Part shown: positions 53,710 to 62,078 of the stretch, one piece after another
Layout of the letters: each line of letters begins with the position of its first letter
Numbering within the stretch: the first letter of the stretch is position 1
From: Afipia massiliensis
Lineage (GTDB): Bacteria > Pseudomonadota > Alphaproteobacteria > Rhizobiales > Xanthobacteraceae
Reading direction: 5' to 3'
NCBI RefSeq assembly: GCF_001006325.2
Contig: NZ_LBIA02000001.1
Location: 3,473,501 to 3,537,500 of the forward strand
DNA: 64,000 nucleotides
Notes under the pieces: model-generated
Told to the model about the DNA's origin: nothing
Database searches by the model: none
What the model saw: only the letters and a program-made list of their open reading frames with translations
Position numbers and translations under genes: made by a program

Positions 53710-54573
53710 ATGCAAGCTCTGTACGCCCAGCTTCTTGTTGGATTGATCAACGGCTCGTTTTACGCGCTGCTGAGCCTTGGGCTGGCCGTGATCTTCGGGA
53801 TGCTCAACATCATCAATTTTGCGCACGGCGCGCTCTATATGATGGGTGCTTTCGTTGCCTACTTCCTGCTGAATCTCGCAGGCCTGAATTACTGGTGGGC
53901 GCTGATTCTGGCGCCGGTGATCGTCGGCGGCTTCGGCATCCTGCTCGAGCGCACGATGCTGCAGTGGCTGACCGGTCTCGACCACCTCTATGGATTGTTG
54001 CTGACGTTCGGTCTGGCGCTGATCATTCAGGGCGTGTTCCAGAACTACTTCGGCTCGTCCGGATTGCCTTATGCCATTCCTGACATTCTCAAGGGCGGCG
54101 TCGATGTCGGCTTCATGTTCCTGCCGATCTATCGCGGCTGGGTTGTCATCTTCTCGCTCGTGATCTGTATCGCCACCTGGTACCTGATCGAGCGCACGCG
54201 GCTCGGCGCCAACCTGCGCGCCGCCACCGAGAATCCGACGCTGGTGCGCGCCTTCGGCATCAACGTGCCGCGCATGATCACGCTGACCTACGGTCTCGGC
54301 GTCGGTCTCGCCGCACTGGCCGGCGTGCTCTCGGCACCGATCAATCAGGTGCGGCCGCTGATGGGCGCGGATCTCATCATCGTGGTGTTCGCGGTGGTCG
54401 TGATCGGCGGCATGGGCTCGATCATGGGCTCGATTATCACCGGCTTCGCGCTCGGCGTGATCGAGGGCCTGACCAAGTATTTTTATCCCGAGGCGTCCAA
54501 CACCGTGGTCTTCGTGCTGATGGTGCTGGTGCTCCTCGTAAAGCCGACTGGACTGACGGGGCGGGCGAACTGA
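53710..54573 (+). CDS. livH: ABC transporter permease LivH
   Basis: 287 residues from ATG 53710. QLLVGLINGSFYALLSLGLAVIFGMLNIINFAHG marks the LivH N-terminus. RAATENPTLVRAFGINVPRM is the cytoplasmic coupling loop and VVIGGMGSIMGSIITGFALG the conserved C-terminal span pair. About eight spans. It pairs with LivM, whose start is 1 nt after its stop. Confidence 0.94.
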   Translation: MQALYAQLLVGLINGSFYALLSLGLAVIFGMLNIINFAHGALYMMGAFVAYFLLNLAGLNYWWALILAPVIVGGFGILLERTMLQWLTGLDHLYGLLLTFGLALIIQGVFQNYFGSSGLPYAIPDILKGGVDVGFMFLPIYRGWVVIFSLVICIATWYLIERTRLGANLRAATENPTLVRAFGINVPRMITLTYGLGVGLAALAGVLSAPINQVRPLMGADLIIVVFAVVVIGGMGSIMGSIITGFALGVIEGLTKYFYPEASNTVVFVLMVLVLLVKPTGLTGRAN

Positions 54574-54574
54574 T

Positions 54575-55540
54575 ATGACGACAATCACTGACAACGCCGT
54601 TCCCGTTAAGGGCCGCACCGCCGACGAGATGATCGCGTTCGTGGTCATGACCGTCCTGCTGGTCATCGTACCGCTGACCGGGATCTACCCCTATTTCGTG
54701 ATGCAGGCGCTGTGCTTTGCGCTGTTCGCCTGCGCGTTCAACCTGCTGATCGGCTACAGCGGCCTGTTGTCGTTCGGGCACGCGATGTTCCTCGGCACCG
54801 CGGGCTACGTCACCGCGCATGCGCTGAAGGTCTGGGGCGTCTCGCCCGAGATCGGCATCATCCTGGGCGTCGCCGCGTCTGCCGCGCTCAGCGTCATCAC
54901 CGGCCTGATCGCGATCCGCCGCCAGGGCATCTACTTTGCGATGATCACGCTGGCGCTGTCGCAGCTGCTGTTCTTCATCTACCTGCAGACGCCGTTCACC
55001 CACGGCGAAGACGGCATCCAGGGCATTCCGCAGGGCATGATGTTCGGGGTGTTCGACCTGTCGAAGCCGACCACGCTGTATTACGTCGTGCTGACGATCT
55101 TCCTGCTCGGGTTCCTGCTGATCTACCGCGCGATCAATTCGCCGTTCGGCGAGGTGCTCAAGTCGATCCGCGAGAACGAGCAGCGCGCCATCTCGCTCGG
55201 CTACAAGACCGACCAGTACAAGCTGCTGGCGTACATCCTGTCCGGCACGCTGGCGGGTCTGGCCGGCGCGGTGAAGGTGTTCGTGGCGCAGAACGCCTCA
55301 TTGACCGACGTGCACTGGACCATGTCCGGCGAAGTCGTGCTGATGACGCTGGTCGGCGGCCTCGGCACCGTGTTCGGCCCGGTGGTCGGCGCCTTCGTCA
55401 TCATCGCCATGCAGCAGTATCTGGCCGGCTTCGGGCAGTGGGTCACGGTGATTCAGGGCGCGATCTTCGTGATCTGCGTGCTGACCTTCCGCCGCGGCAT
55501 CGTCGGCGAAATCGCCCATTTCTTCAAACGTTCGCTGTAA
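54575..55540 (+). CDS. livM: ABC transporter permease LivM
   Basis: 321 residues, about ten spans. FNLLIGYSGLLSFGHAMFLGTAGYV, GLIAIRRQGIYFAMITLALSQLLFF and IRENEQRAISLGYKTDQYKLL (coupling loop) are LivM signatures. The C-terminus contains MTLVGGLGTVFGPVVGA. Its position 1 nt after livH shows tight coupling. Confidence 0.95.
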   Translation: MTTITDNAVPVKGRTADEMIAFVVMTVLLVIVPLTGIYPYFVMQALCFALFACAFNLLIGYSGLLSFGHAMFLGTAGYVTAHALKVWGVSPEIGIILGVAASAALSVITGLIAIRRQGIYFAMITLALSQLLFFIYLQTPFTHGEDGIQGIPQGMMFGVFDLSKPTTLYYVVLTIFLLGFLLIYRAINSPFGEVLKSIRENEQRAISLGYKTDQYKLLAYILSGTLAGLAGAVKVFVAQNASLTDVHWTMSGEVVLMTLVGGLGTVFGPVVGAFVIIAMQQYLAGFGQWVTVIQGAIFVICVLTFRRGIVGEIAHFFKRSL

Positions 55541-55586
55541 CCGGCAGATTCTACGGCCTTTCTCGCCTCGATAAAACGGTGGATGA

Positions 55587-55604
55587 CCGGCGCTTTTGCG
55601 CCGG
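55587..55604 (+). terminator. Hairpin after livM
   Basis: CCGGCGC-TTTT-GCGCCGG, 46 nt after the livM stop. No T tract follows, so it is a weak intrinsic terminator candidate. Confidence 0.4.
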
Positions 55605-55633
55605 CAGCCGACTGTTGGTTTGTGAAACGGTTT

Positions 55634-55661
55634 ATGACAGAGATGTGACGCGTTCTGTCAT
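55634..55661. promoter_or_regulatory. Pho box-like element before DUF47-PiT
   Basis: ATGACAG (55634-55640), a 4-nt gap and GTGACGC (55645-55651) give two half sites at 11-nt period on the reverse strand (CTGTCAT perfect, the other degenerate). A further CTGTCAT is at 55655-55661. The start of the DUF47 gene is 14 nt downstream. Confidence 0.4.
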
Positions 55662-55675
55662 GCCGGAGAAAGATC

Positions 55676-56320
55676 ATGCTTGGGTTGTTTCGTAAGCTGC
55701 TGCCTCGGGAGGAGCGGTTTTTCGACCTGTTCGCCCGGCATTCCCAGTCCGTGGTGCAGGGCGCCGAGGCGCTGGAGGGGATGCTGCGCGGCGGCGAGGA
55801 GACCCCGGTTTACTGCCAGCGCGTCAACCAGTTCGAAAACGACGCCGATCAGGTCACGCGGGAAGTCCTGACCGCCGTTCGCCGGACCTTCATCACGCCG
55901 TTCGATCGCGGCGATATCAAGAACCTGATCACCGCGATGGACGATGCCATCGACCAGATGCAGCAGACCGCCAAGGCGGTGATGCTGTTCGAGGTGCGGA
56001 CCTTCGAGCCGCCGATGCGCGAGATCGGCTCTATCCTCGTTCAGTGCGCCAACCTCGTCGGCCGCGCGCTTCCGCTGATGCAGTCGATGGGCCCGAACGT
56101 CACGACGCTGACGGCGCTCACCGAGGAAATCACGCGGCTGGAAGGCCGCGTCGATGACCTGAACGACATCGGCCTGAAGGAACTGTTCCTCAAGCACCGC
56201 GACGGCAGCGCGATGGACTTCGTCGTCGGCGCAGAAATCTACAAGCATCTCGAGAAAGTCGCCGATCGCTTCGACGACGTCGCGAACGAGATCAACAGTA
56301 TCGTGATCGAGCAAGTTTAA
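55676..56320 (+). CDS. DUF47 (PhoU-like) phosphate transport regulator
   Basis: 214 residues of helical protein. MLGLFRKLLPREERFFDLFARHS, FENDADQVTREVLTAVRRTFITPFDR and DIKNLITAMDDAIDQMQQTAKAV are the DUF47/PhoU-like bundles, with the acidic E-x-x-x-D-x-x-x metal patches. The gene is followed by pit after 15 nt, as in the orfA-pit pair of Sinorhizobium. It presumably controls PiT activity. Confidence 0.94.
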   Translation: MLGLFRKLLPREERFFDLFARHSQSVVQGAEALEGMLRGGEETPVYCQRVNQFENDADQVTREVLTAVRRTFITPFDRGDIKNLITAMDDAIDQMQQTAKAVMLFEVRTFEPPMREIGSILVQCANLVGRALPLMQSMGPNVTTLTALTEEITRLEGRVDDLNDIGLKELFLKHRDGSAMDFVVGAEIYKHLEKVADRFDDVANEINSIVIEQV

Positions 56321-56335
56321 GGTCAGGACCACACA

Positions 56336-57346
56336 GTGGATGCTTCGCTCGCTTTTCCCATCCTGGTCGGACTGATCGGTGTCGCGCTGCTGTTCGATTT
56401 TCTCAACGGACTGCACGACGCCGCCAATTCTATCGCCACCATCGTTTCGACCCGCGTGCTGCGGCCGCAATATGCCGTCGCCTGGGCAGCGTTCTTCAAT
56501 TTCATCGCTTTCTTGTTTTTTGGCCTGCATGTCGCGCAGACCATCGGCACCGGCATCATCCACCCCGGCGTGATTGACGCCCAGGTGATCTTCGCGGCCT
56601 TGATCGGGGCGATCGTCTGGAACCTGGTGACGTGGGCGCTCGGAATGCCGTCGAGCAGCTCACATGCGCTGATCGGCGGATTGCTCGGCGCAGGTATCGC
56701 CAAGGCCGGATTCTCCGTCATGGTCTGGAGCGGCCTGTCGAAAACACTGCTCGCGATTGTGCTCTCGCCGTTCGTCGGATTTCTGCTCGCGCTGCTTCTG
56801 ACGGCGATCGTGTCATGGGCCGCGGTGCGGTCGACGCCGTTCGCGGTCGATCGTGCTTTCCGGATTCTGCAGTTTGTCTCGGCTTCGTTGTATTCGCTCG
56901 GTCACGGCGCCAACGACGCGCAGAAGACCATGGGCATCATCGCGGTGCTGCTCTACTCGCAGGGCTATCTCGGGGGAGAGTTCAGCGTTCCGTTCTGGGT
57001 GGTGATTTCTTGCCAGGCCGCGATGGCGCTGGGAACGCTGATGGGCGGCTGGCGCATCGTGCGCACCATGGGACTGCGGATCACCAAGCTCAATCCGATG
57101 CAAGGATTCTGCGCCGAGACGGGCGGGGCGGCGACGCTGTTCGCGGCGACGTTCCTCGGCATTCCGGTCTCGACGACGCATACCATCACCGGCGCGATTG
57201 TCGGTGTCGGCGCCGCACGGCGGCTATCTGCCGTGCGCTGGAACGTGGCAAGCTCCATCGTAACGGCGTGGATCTTCACGATTCCGGCGGCGGCGCTGGT
57301 TTCAGCCGCGACCTACTATGCCGTGACGCTGGCGGGCTGGCGCTGA
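56336..57346 (+). CDS. pit: PiT-family inorganic phosphate transporter
   Basis: 336 residues, start GTG 56336. FDFLNGLHDAANSIATIVSTRVL and YSLGHGANDAQKTMGIIAVLL are the duplicated PiT signature halves (the GANDAQ motif is exact). About ten spans. It moves metal-phosphate with protons as low-affinity uptake. It is coupled to the DUF47 gene. Its stop is 7 nt from the convergent sugE stop. Confidence 0.95.
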   Translation: MDASLAFPILVGLIGVALLFDFLNGLHDAANSIATIVSTRVLRPQYAVAWAAFFNFIAFLFFGLHVAQTIGTGIIHPGVIDAQVIFAALIGAIVWNLVTWALGMPSSSSHALIGGLLGAGIAKAGFSVMVWSGLSKTLLAIVLSPFVGFLLALLLTAIVSWAAVRSTPFAVDRAFRILQFVSASLYSLGHGANDAQKTMGIIAVLLYSQGYLGGEFSVPFWVVISCQAAMALGTLMGGWRIVRTMGLRITKLNPMQGFCAETGGAATLFAATFLGIPVSTTHTITGAIVGVGAARRLSAVRWNVASSIVTAWIFTIPAAALVSAATYYAVTLAGWR

Positions 57347-57353
57347 TCTTTTC

Positions 57354-57668
57354 TTACGCGACTATCTTCAGTCCGATGATTCCCGCGACGATCAGCCCGA
57401 TGCAGACGAGCCGGACGACGGTTGCCGGGTCGCCCAGCAGCCAGATGCCGAGGATGGCGGTTCCGACCGTGCCGATACCGGTCCAGACGGCGTAGGCGGT
57501 GCCGACCGGTAACGTCTTCAGCGACAGGCCGAGCAGGAGGACGCTGGCGATCATGCTGATGATGGTCAGTACCGAGGGCATCAGCTTTGTGAATCCGTCG
57601 GTATATTTGAGCCCGATAGCCCAGCCGATTTCCAGCAAGCCCGCAACAAACAGCATTGTCCATGCCAT
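57354..57668 (-). CDS. sugE: SMR-family guanidinium exporter (SugE/Gdx)
   Basis: 104 residues, four spans, the right size for [21 protein letters not shown] holds Gly10, Glu13 and Trp16 of the Gdx type. [19 protein letters not shown] is the SugE pore-helix motif that separates Gdx from EmrE-like drug pumps. Glu13 is the shared proton/substrate site. The protein exports guanidinium in exchange for protons as an antiparallel dimer. A guanidine-II-like leader precedes it at 57688-57732, which fits that substrate. Confidence 0.95.
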   Translation of the reverse strand: MAWTMLFVAGLLEIGWAIGLKYTDGFTKLMPSVLTIISMIASVLLLGLSLKTLPVGTAYAVWTGIGTVGTAILGIWLLGDPATVVRLVCIGLIVAGIIGLKIVA

Positions 57669-57687
57669 GGCCTAGATATCTCCACAA

Positions 57688-57732
57688 CAGGGCCGTCCCT
57701 GCGGAAATGTGAGTGAATCGAGGTCGTCCTCG
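57688..57732 (-). promoter_or_regulatory. Guanidine-II (mini-ykkC) riboswitch candidate upstream of sugE
   Basis: On the reverse strand two short hairpins are seen, 17 nt apart: CGAGG-ACGA-CCTCG (57719-57732) and CAGGG-ACGG-CCCTG (57688-57701). Both loops match the ACGR consensus that binds guanidine. A GGAG Shine-Dalgarno follows directly and the sugE ATG is 19 nt after the second stem. In this class guanidine binding joins the two hairpins and exposes the ribosome-binding site. Confidence 0.88.
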
Positions 57733-57825
57733 CTGCTCAATATGACCCAGCGAAAAAGAAGATGCAAGTGCATGAAGTTCAAATACCCTTGATCCTGCCG
57801 CGTTTCTTTGCGACACGCTCGCATC

Positions 57826-59445
57826 ATGTCCGACACCGCCATTGCCGCCGAGTCTGCCTCGCTGACGCCGCTTGCCGAAGAAGTGGCGCGCCGGCGCACA
57901 TTCGCGATCATTTCGCATCCTGACGCCGGCAAGACCACGCTGACGGAAAAGCTGCTGCTGTTCGGCGGCGCGATCAATCTCGCGGGTCAGGTCAAGGCCA
58001 AGGGCGAGCGGCGAAACACGCGCTCCGACTGGATGAAGATCGAGCGCGAGCGCGGCATCTCCGTCGTTACCTCGGTGATGACGTTCGAATTCCAGAACCT
58101 CGTGTTCAACCTGCTCGATACGCCGGGCCACGAGGACTTCTCGGAAGACACCTATCGCACGCTGACCGCGGTCGACTCCGCGGTGATGGTGATCGACGCG
58201 GCCAAGGGCATCGAGGCGCGCACGCTGAAGCTGATCGAGGTGTGCCGTCTGCGCGACATCCCGATCGTTACCTTCGTCAACAAGATGGACCGCGAGAGCC
58301 GCGACGTGTTCGATCTGCTCGACGAGATCGAGAAGACGCTGGCGCTCGACACCACGCCGATCAACTGGCCGGTCGGCCGCGGCCGCGATTTCATGGGCAC
58401 CTATGACATCGAAACCGGTGGCATCCGCCTGCTGGAGGGCGGCGGCGCCAAGACCGGCGCAGCGGAGAAAATCGAGATTTCTGATTTGGCCGGCCGCAAC
58501 GCCAATCTCGATACCAGCGAGATCGCCCACGAACTCGAACTGGTGAAGGAAGCCTCGAAGCCGTTCGACCTGCAGTCGTTCCGCGAGGGCCACATGACGC
58601 CGGTCTACTTCGGCAGCGCGCTGCGCAATTTCGGCGTCGGAGATCTCCTGGAAGGTCTCGGCCGTTTCGCGCCGTCGCCGCGCGCGCAGGACGCCGACAA
58701 GCGCAAGGTCGAGGCCGACGATCCGAAGATGAGCGCGTTTGTGTTCAAGATCCAGGCGAACATGGACCCGAACCACCGCGACCGCATCGCGTTCGCGCGG
58801 CTGTGCTCGGGCAAGCTGACGCGCGGCATGAAGGCCAAGCTGGTGCGCACCGGCAAGAACATGAGCCTGTCGTCGCCGCAGTTCTTCTTCGCGCAGGACC
58901 GCGCCATTGCCGACGAAGCCTATGCGGGCGACGTGGTCGGTATTCCCAATCACGGCACGCTGCGGATCGGCGATACGCTGACCGAGGGCGAGGACATCAC
59001 GTTCGTCGGCGTTCCGTCGTTTGCGCCGGAAATCCTGCGCCGGGTGCGCCTGACAGACGCGATGAAGGCCAAGAAGCTGAAGGAAGCCTTGCAGCAGATG
59101 TCGGAAGAGGGCGTCGTGCAGGTGTTCCGTCCGCGCGACGGCGCGCCTGCGCTGGTCGGCGTGGTCGGTTCGCTGCAGCTTGATGTGCTGAAGGCGCGGC
59201 TTGATGCGGAGTATTCGCTGCCGGTGGATTTCGAGATCAGCGAATTCCAGCTCGCGCGCTGGATCTCGTCCGACGACCGCAAGAAGCTCGATGCGTTCGT
59301 GTCGGCGAACAATTCCGGCGTCGCCGACGACGTCGATGGCGATCCGGTGTTCCTGGCCAAGAACGAGTTCTATCTCGGCTACACGCGCGAGCGCGCCGAG
59401 GGCATCGTGTTCTCGTCCATCAAGGATGTGAAGAAGAAGGCGTGA
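57826..59445 (+). CDS. prfC: Peptide chain release factor 3
   Basis: 539 residues from ATG 57826. The GTPase motifs are G1 SHPDAGKTTLTEKLL, G3 DTPGHEDFSEDTYR and G4 VNKMDRE. RRNTRSDWMKIERERGISVVTSVM is the RF3 switch region, and the family C-terminal domain (FQLARWISSDDRKKLD and NEFYLGYTRERAEGIVF) is present. RF3 recycles RF1/RF2 after peptide release. It is divergent from sugE and shares its upstream region. Confidence 0.97.
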   Translation: MSDTAIAAESASLTPLAEEVARRRTFAIISHPDAGKTTLTEKLLLFGGAINLAGQVKAKGERRNTRSDWMKIERERGISVVTSVMTFEFQNLVFNLLDTPGHEDFSEDTYRTLTAVDSAVMVIDAAKGIEARTLKLIEVCRLRDIPIVTFVNKMDRESRDVFDLLDEIEKTLALDTTPINWPVGRGRDFMGTYDIETGGIRLLEGGGAKTGAAEKIEISDLAGRNANLDTSEIAHELELVKEASKPFDLQSFREGHMTPVYFGSALRNFGVGDLLEGLGRFAPSPRAQDADKRKVEADDPKMSAFVFKIQANMDPNHRDRIAFARLCSGKLTRGMKAKLVRTGKNMSLSSPQFFFAQDRAIADEAYAGDVVGIPNHGTLRIGDTLTEGEDITFVGVPSFAPEILRRVRLTDAMKAKKLKEALQQMSEEGVVQVFRPRDGAPALVGVVGSLQLDVLKARLDAEYSLPVDFEISEFQLARWISSDDRKKLDAFVSANNSGVADDVDGDPVFLAKNEFYLGYTRERAEGIVFSSIKDVKKKA

Positions 59446-59498
59446 GCGTTTGTGCCTCCACGGAGGGAGACGTCAGGCATCGCGCGTAATCTCTCCGC

Positions 59499-59623
59499 GT
59501 CGTCCCCGCGAAGGCGGGGACCCATACTCCCTGAGTTCTCGATTTAGTGGTGATGCTGGAGCGATCTTCTCGCCGTCACCACGACGTTCGACGGTTATGG
59601 GTCCCCGCCTTCGCGGGGACGAC
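59499..59623. repeat. Intergenic inverted repeat, family C copy 2
   Basis: Same outer arms as the 20500 copy (GTCGTCCCCGCGAAGGCGGG and its complement) and the interior string GATGCTGGAGCGATCTTCT. It is followed by a 42-nt tail at 59643-59684 shared with 20771-20812. It lies after prfC and before the convergent SRPBCC gene. Confidence 0.92.
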
Positions 59624-59674
59624 GATTGAGTGTGATGCGACAGCGTGCGTCACTTCGACTTTCCGATTCAATTT

Positions 59675-60139
59675 TCAAACAGCCTTGCCCGCCCGCTTCT
59701 CCACATTCGTCTTGATATTCCCTAAGCCCACCGCGGCTTCCGCATCCATCGCCGCGATCTGCTCGTCGGTCGGCGGTTTCTTGCGCGCGGGATTGCGCAG
59801 GGTGCGGGTGAACTTCGTGCCGCCTTCGACATCCTCACAGGTGTACTGAACGACGATCGGCCCGATGAAATCGGTTTCGGCCTGCACGATCCACAGCTTC
59901 GGGCTGACGCAACTGCGCACGATCCAGTTCAGCGACACTTCACCCGAGCGGATGTGCCATTTCTCGTGAAACAGCTCGCCGGTGTCGAGCGGGCGGTTTT
60001 CGCTGTCGATGTGATGCGACGCCGCCAGCCACTCCGGCCACGATTGCGGGTTGGTCACGTAGTCGAACACCGCCTTCGGCGGCGCGTTGATGATGATGTC
60101 GTGGCTGCGCTCGAAGGCGACGGTGGCAGGGGCGTTCAT
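59675..60139 (-). CDS. SRPBCC family protein
   Basis: 154 residues from ATG 60139, with GAGGA 6 nt upstream. RSHDIIINAPPKAVFDYVTNPQSWPEWLAAS, ELFHEKWHI, WIVQAETDF and FTRTLRNPARKKPPTDEQIAAMDAEA show the helix-grip fold and polyketide-cyclase-like pocket. The stop codon and last codons lie inside the 42-nt tail repeat. Ligand unknown. Confidence 0.88.
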   Translation of the reverse strand: MNAPATVAFERSHDIIINAPPKAVFDYVTNPQSWPEWLAASHHIDSENRPLDTGELFHEKWHIRSGEVSLNWIVRSCVSPKLWIVQAETDFIGPIVVQYTCEDVEGGTKFTRTLRNPARKKPPTDEQIAAMDAEAAVGLGNIKTNVEKRAGKAV

Positions 60140-60180
60140 GCGTTCCTCATTGTTTTCGTTGTCGGTAACTAACACTCGGT

Positions 60181-60304
60181 GTCGTCCCCGCGCAGGCGGG
60201 GACCCATACTCCCTGGATCATCGGTTCGGCAGAGATGCTGGAGCGATCTTCTTGCCATCGTCGCGTCGTTTAGTGGTTATGGGTCCCCGCCTTCGCGGGG
60301 ACGA
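60181..60304. repeat. Intergenic inverted repeat, family C copy 3
   Basis: Left arm GTCGTCCCCGCGCAGGCGGG differs by one base (A/C) from copies 1 and 2. The right arm and the interior AGATGCTGGAGCGATCTTCT are kept. It lies between the SRPBCC and Bug-type binding protein genes. Confidence 0.92.
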
Positions 60305-60339
60305 CGAGTTGAGGGAAATTTGCGCGGAGCAGATAACTC

Positions 60340-61314
60340 CTAATTGATCCGAATATCCCCGCGCTTGATGACATCGGACCACAGCTTGATCTCGGCGTCC
60401 ATCCGCGCGCGCAAAGCACCCGGCGTCGAGGGCGTCGGCTCGATCTGCTGCGTCTCGAGCCGCTCGCGCACGCTCGGCTTGGTGAGGATGTCGTTCACCT
60501 CGTCGTTGATCTGTTTGATCATCGCGGGCGGCGTGCCGGCGGGAGCAATCAGCGCGTTCCATGCGTCGGATTCGACGTCGATGCCTGACTCCTTCAGCGT
60601 CGGCACGTCGGGAAGGAAGCGCGAGCGCTGCGCGGTCGCGACCGCGAGGATCTTCACTTTCCCGCCTGCGAGCTGCGGCGTCACCGCGATGGCGGGCAGG
60701 CACGCGGCCTGCACATCGGCGCGGATCACGGCGGTGATCGCCTGCGGCGAACCGCCATAGGGGATATGCACCATCGCGGCGCCCGCGCGTTGCGCGATGG
60801 CTTCCATGGTCAGGTGCGACAGCGAGCCCGCGCCGATCGAGCCGAAGGCGAATTTTGCCGGATCGCGCTTCACGGCAGCGACGAACTCCGCGACCGAATT
60901 GAGGTTCAGGCTCGCGGGCACCACCAGCACGCTCGGTAGCGACGTGAGCATCGTGATCGGCGCGATGTCCTTCGCGGGATCGTAGGGCAGCTTGGAGAAC
61001 AGCAGCGTGTTGATGGCAAGCGGCCCGCCGAGGCTGATGCCGAGCGTTGCGCCGTCGGGCGCGGCCTTGGCGACGGCGTCGGTGCCGATGTTGCCGCCGG
61101 CCCCCGGCTTGTTCTCGACGATGAAACTCGCGCCCGGATGGCGCGCCTGCAGGTCGTCGGCGACGATCCGCCCGACCAGATCCGGCGTCGACCCCGGCGC
61201 ATAGGGCACGATGATTTTCACGATTTTCGGCGGCCACGCCGGCTCCGCGGCACGGGCGTTCGAGGCGGGCGCGGCGAGAGCCAGCGCGAGTGCGGCGATT
61301 GCAAGGGATTTCAT
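60340..61314 (-). CDS. Bug/TctC-type periplasmic binding protein
   Basis: 324 residues. The signal peptide ends near NARAAEP. IVPYAPGSTPDLVGRIVADDL, FIVENKPGAGGNIGTDAVAKA, FAFGSIGAGSLSHLTMEAI and GVTPQLAGGKVKILAVA-type segments are those of the tripartite tricarboxylate transporter binding proteins (Bug family). No TctA/TctB membrane genes are adjacent, so it is an orphan receptor, common in Bradyrhizobium-type genomes. The ligand is unknown. Confidence 0.93.
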   Translation of the reverse strand: MKSLAIAALALALAAPASNARAAEPAWPPKIVKIIVPYAPGSTPDLVGRIVADDLQARHPGASFIVENKPGAGGNIGTDAVAKAAPDGATLGISLGGPLAINTLLFSKLPYDPAKDIAPITMLTSLPSVLVVPASLNLNSVAEFVAAVKRDPAKFAFGSIGAGSLSHLTMEAIAQRAGAAMVHIPYGGSPQAITAVIRADVQAACLPAIAVTPQLAGGKVKILAVATAQRSRFLPDVPTLKESGIDVESDAWNALIAPAGTPPAMIKQINDEVNDILTKPSVRERLETQQIEPTPSTPGALRARMDAEIKLWSDVIKRGDIRIN

Positions 61315-61490
61315 AAGGCCAGGGAAGATTTGGAGCAGGGTTGCGATGCGGAAGCGGCATTGCGCGCCGCACCCTAAAAGTGATACCGGGGCACAGCGCC
61401 GCCGGACTTTAACAGGGTCCCGCGCGCAGTGGAAACTCCCGGAAGGCGGTGCCGAAAACCGCTGCGGGCAGGTCGGGACGGAGGCGGCAC

Positions 61491-62075
61491 ATGGGCTTGT
61501 TGATCCTCATCGCCGGATTGGCGCTGTTTCTCGGCGTCCATACGCTGACCACGTTGCGCGGTCCGCGCGCGGCGGCCATCGCGCGTCTCGGCGAGGGCGG
61601 TTACAAGATTCTCTATACGGTGGTGTCGTTCGCGGGCCTCGCGCTGATCGTGTGGGGCTTTAGCCGCTATCGCGCGACGGAGTGGATCAACGTCTGGTAT
61701 CCGCCGGTCGCCATGCGGCACCTCGCGCTGGCGCTGATGCTGCCTGCGGTGATCCTGGTGGTGGCGTCCTATATCCGCGGCAACATCTATCTGAAACTGA
61801 AGCATCCGATGCTGGCCGGCGTGAAACTGTGGGCGGTGCTGCATCTGATGTCCAATGGCGATCTCGGATCGATCATCCTGTTCGGATCCGTGCTCGCGTG
61901 GGCCGTGTACGACCGCATTTCGCTCAAGCGCCGCGAAGATCCCGGCGCACCGCCCATTCCGGTCGGCGGTGTCGGCAACGATCTGATCGCGGTCGCGGTC
62001 GGCGTCGTGGTCTATGCCGCGCTGGCCTTCGCATTCCATCCTCTCGTGATCGGCGTCCCTGTGATTGGAGCTTAA
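61491..62075 (+). CDS. NnrU family membrane protein
   Basis: 194 residues from ATG 61491, with GGAGGC upstream. LLILIAGLALFLGVHTLTTLRG, YKILYTVVSFAGLALIVWGFSRYR, HPMLAGVKLWAVLHLMSNGDL and SVLAWAVYDRISLKRRED match NnrU. The six spans resemble 15-cis-zeta-carotene isomerase relatives. A link to denitrification is named for the family only. It ends 3 nt before panB. Confidence 0.92.
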   Translation: MGLLILIAGLALFLGVHTLTTLRGPRAAAIARLGEGGYKILYTVVSFAGLALIVWGFSRYRATEWINVWYPPVAMRHLALALMLPAVILVVASYIRGNIYLKLKHPMLAGVKLWAVLHLMSNGDLGSIILFGSVLAWAVYDRISLKRREDPGAPPIPVGGVGNDLIAVAVGVVVYAALAFAFHPLVIGVPVIGA

Positions 62076-62078
62076 GAC

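Noticed and set aside
57316-58953. Reverse open frame of 545 codons opposite prfC, also covering the sugE region
   Set aside because: Antisense shadow. The only real reverse gene here is sugE, in another frame.
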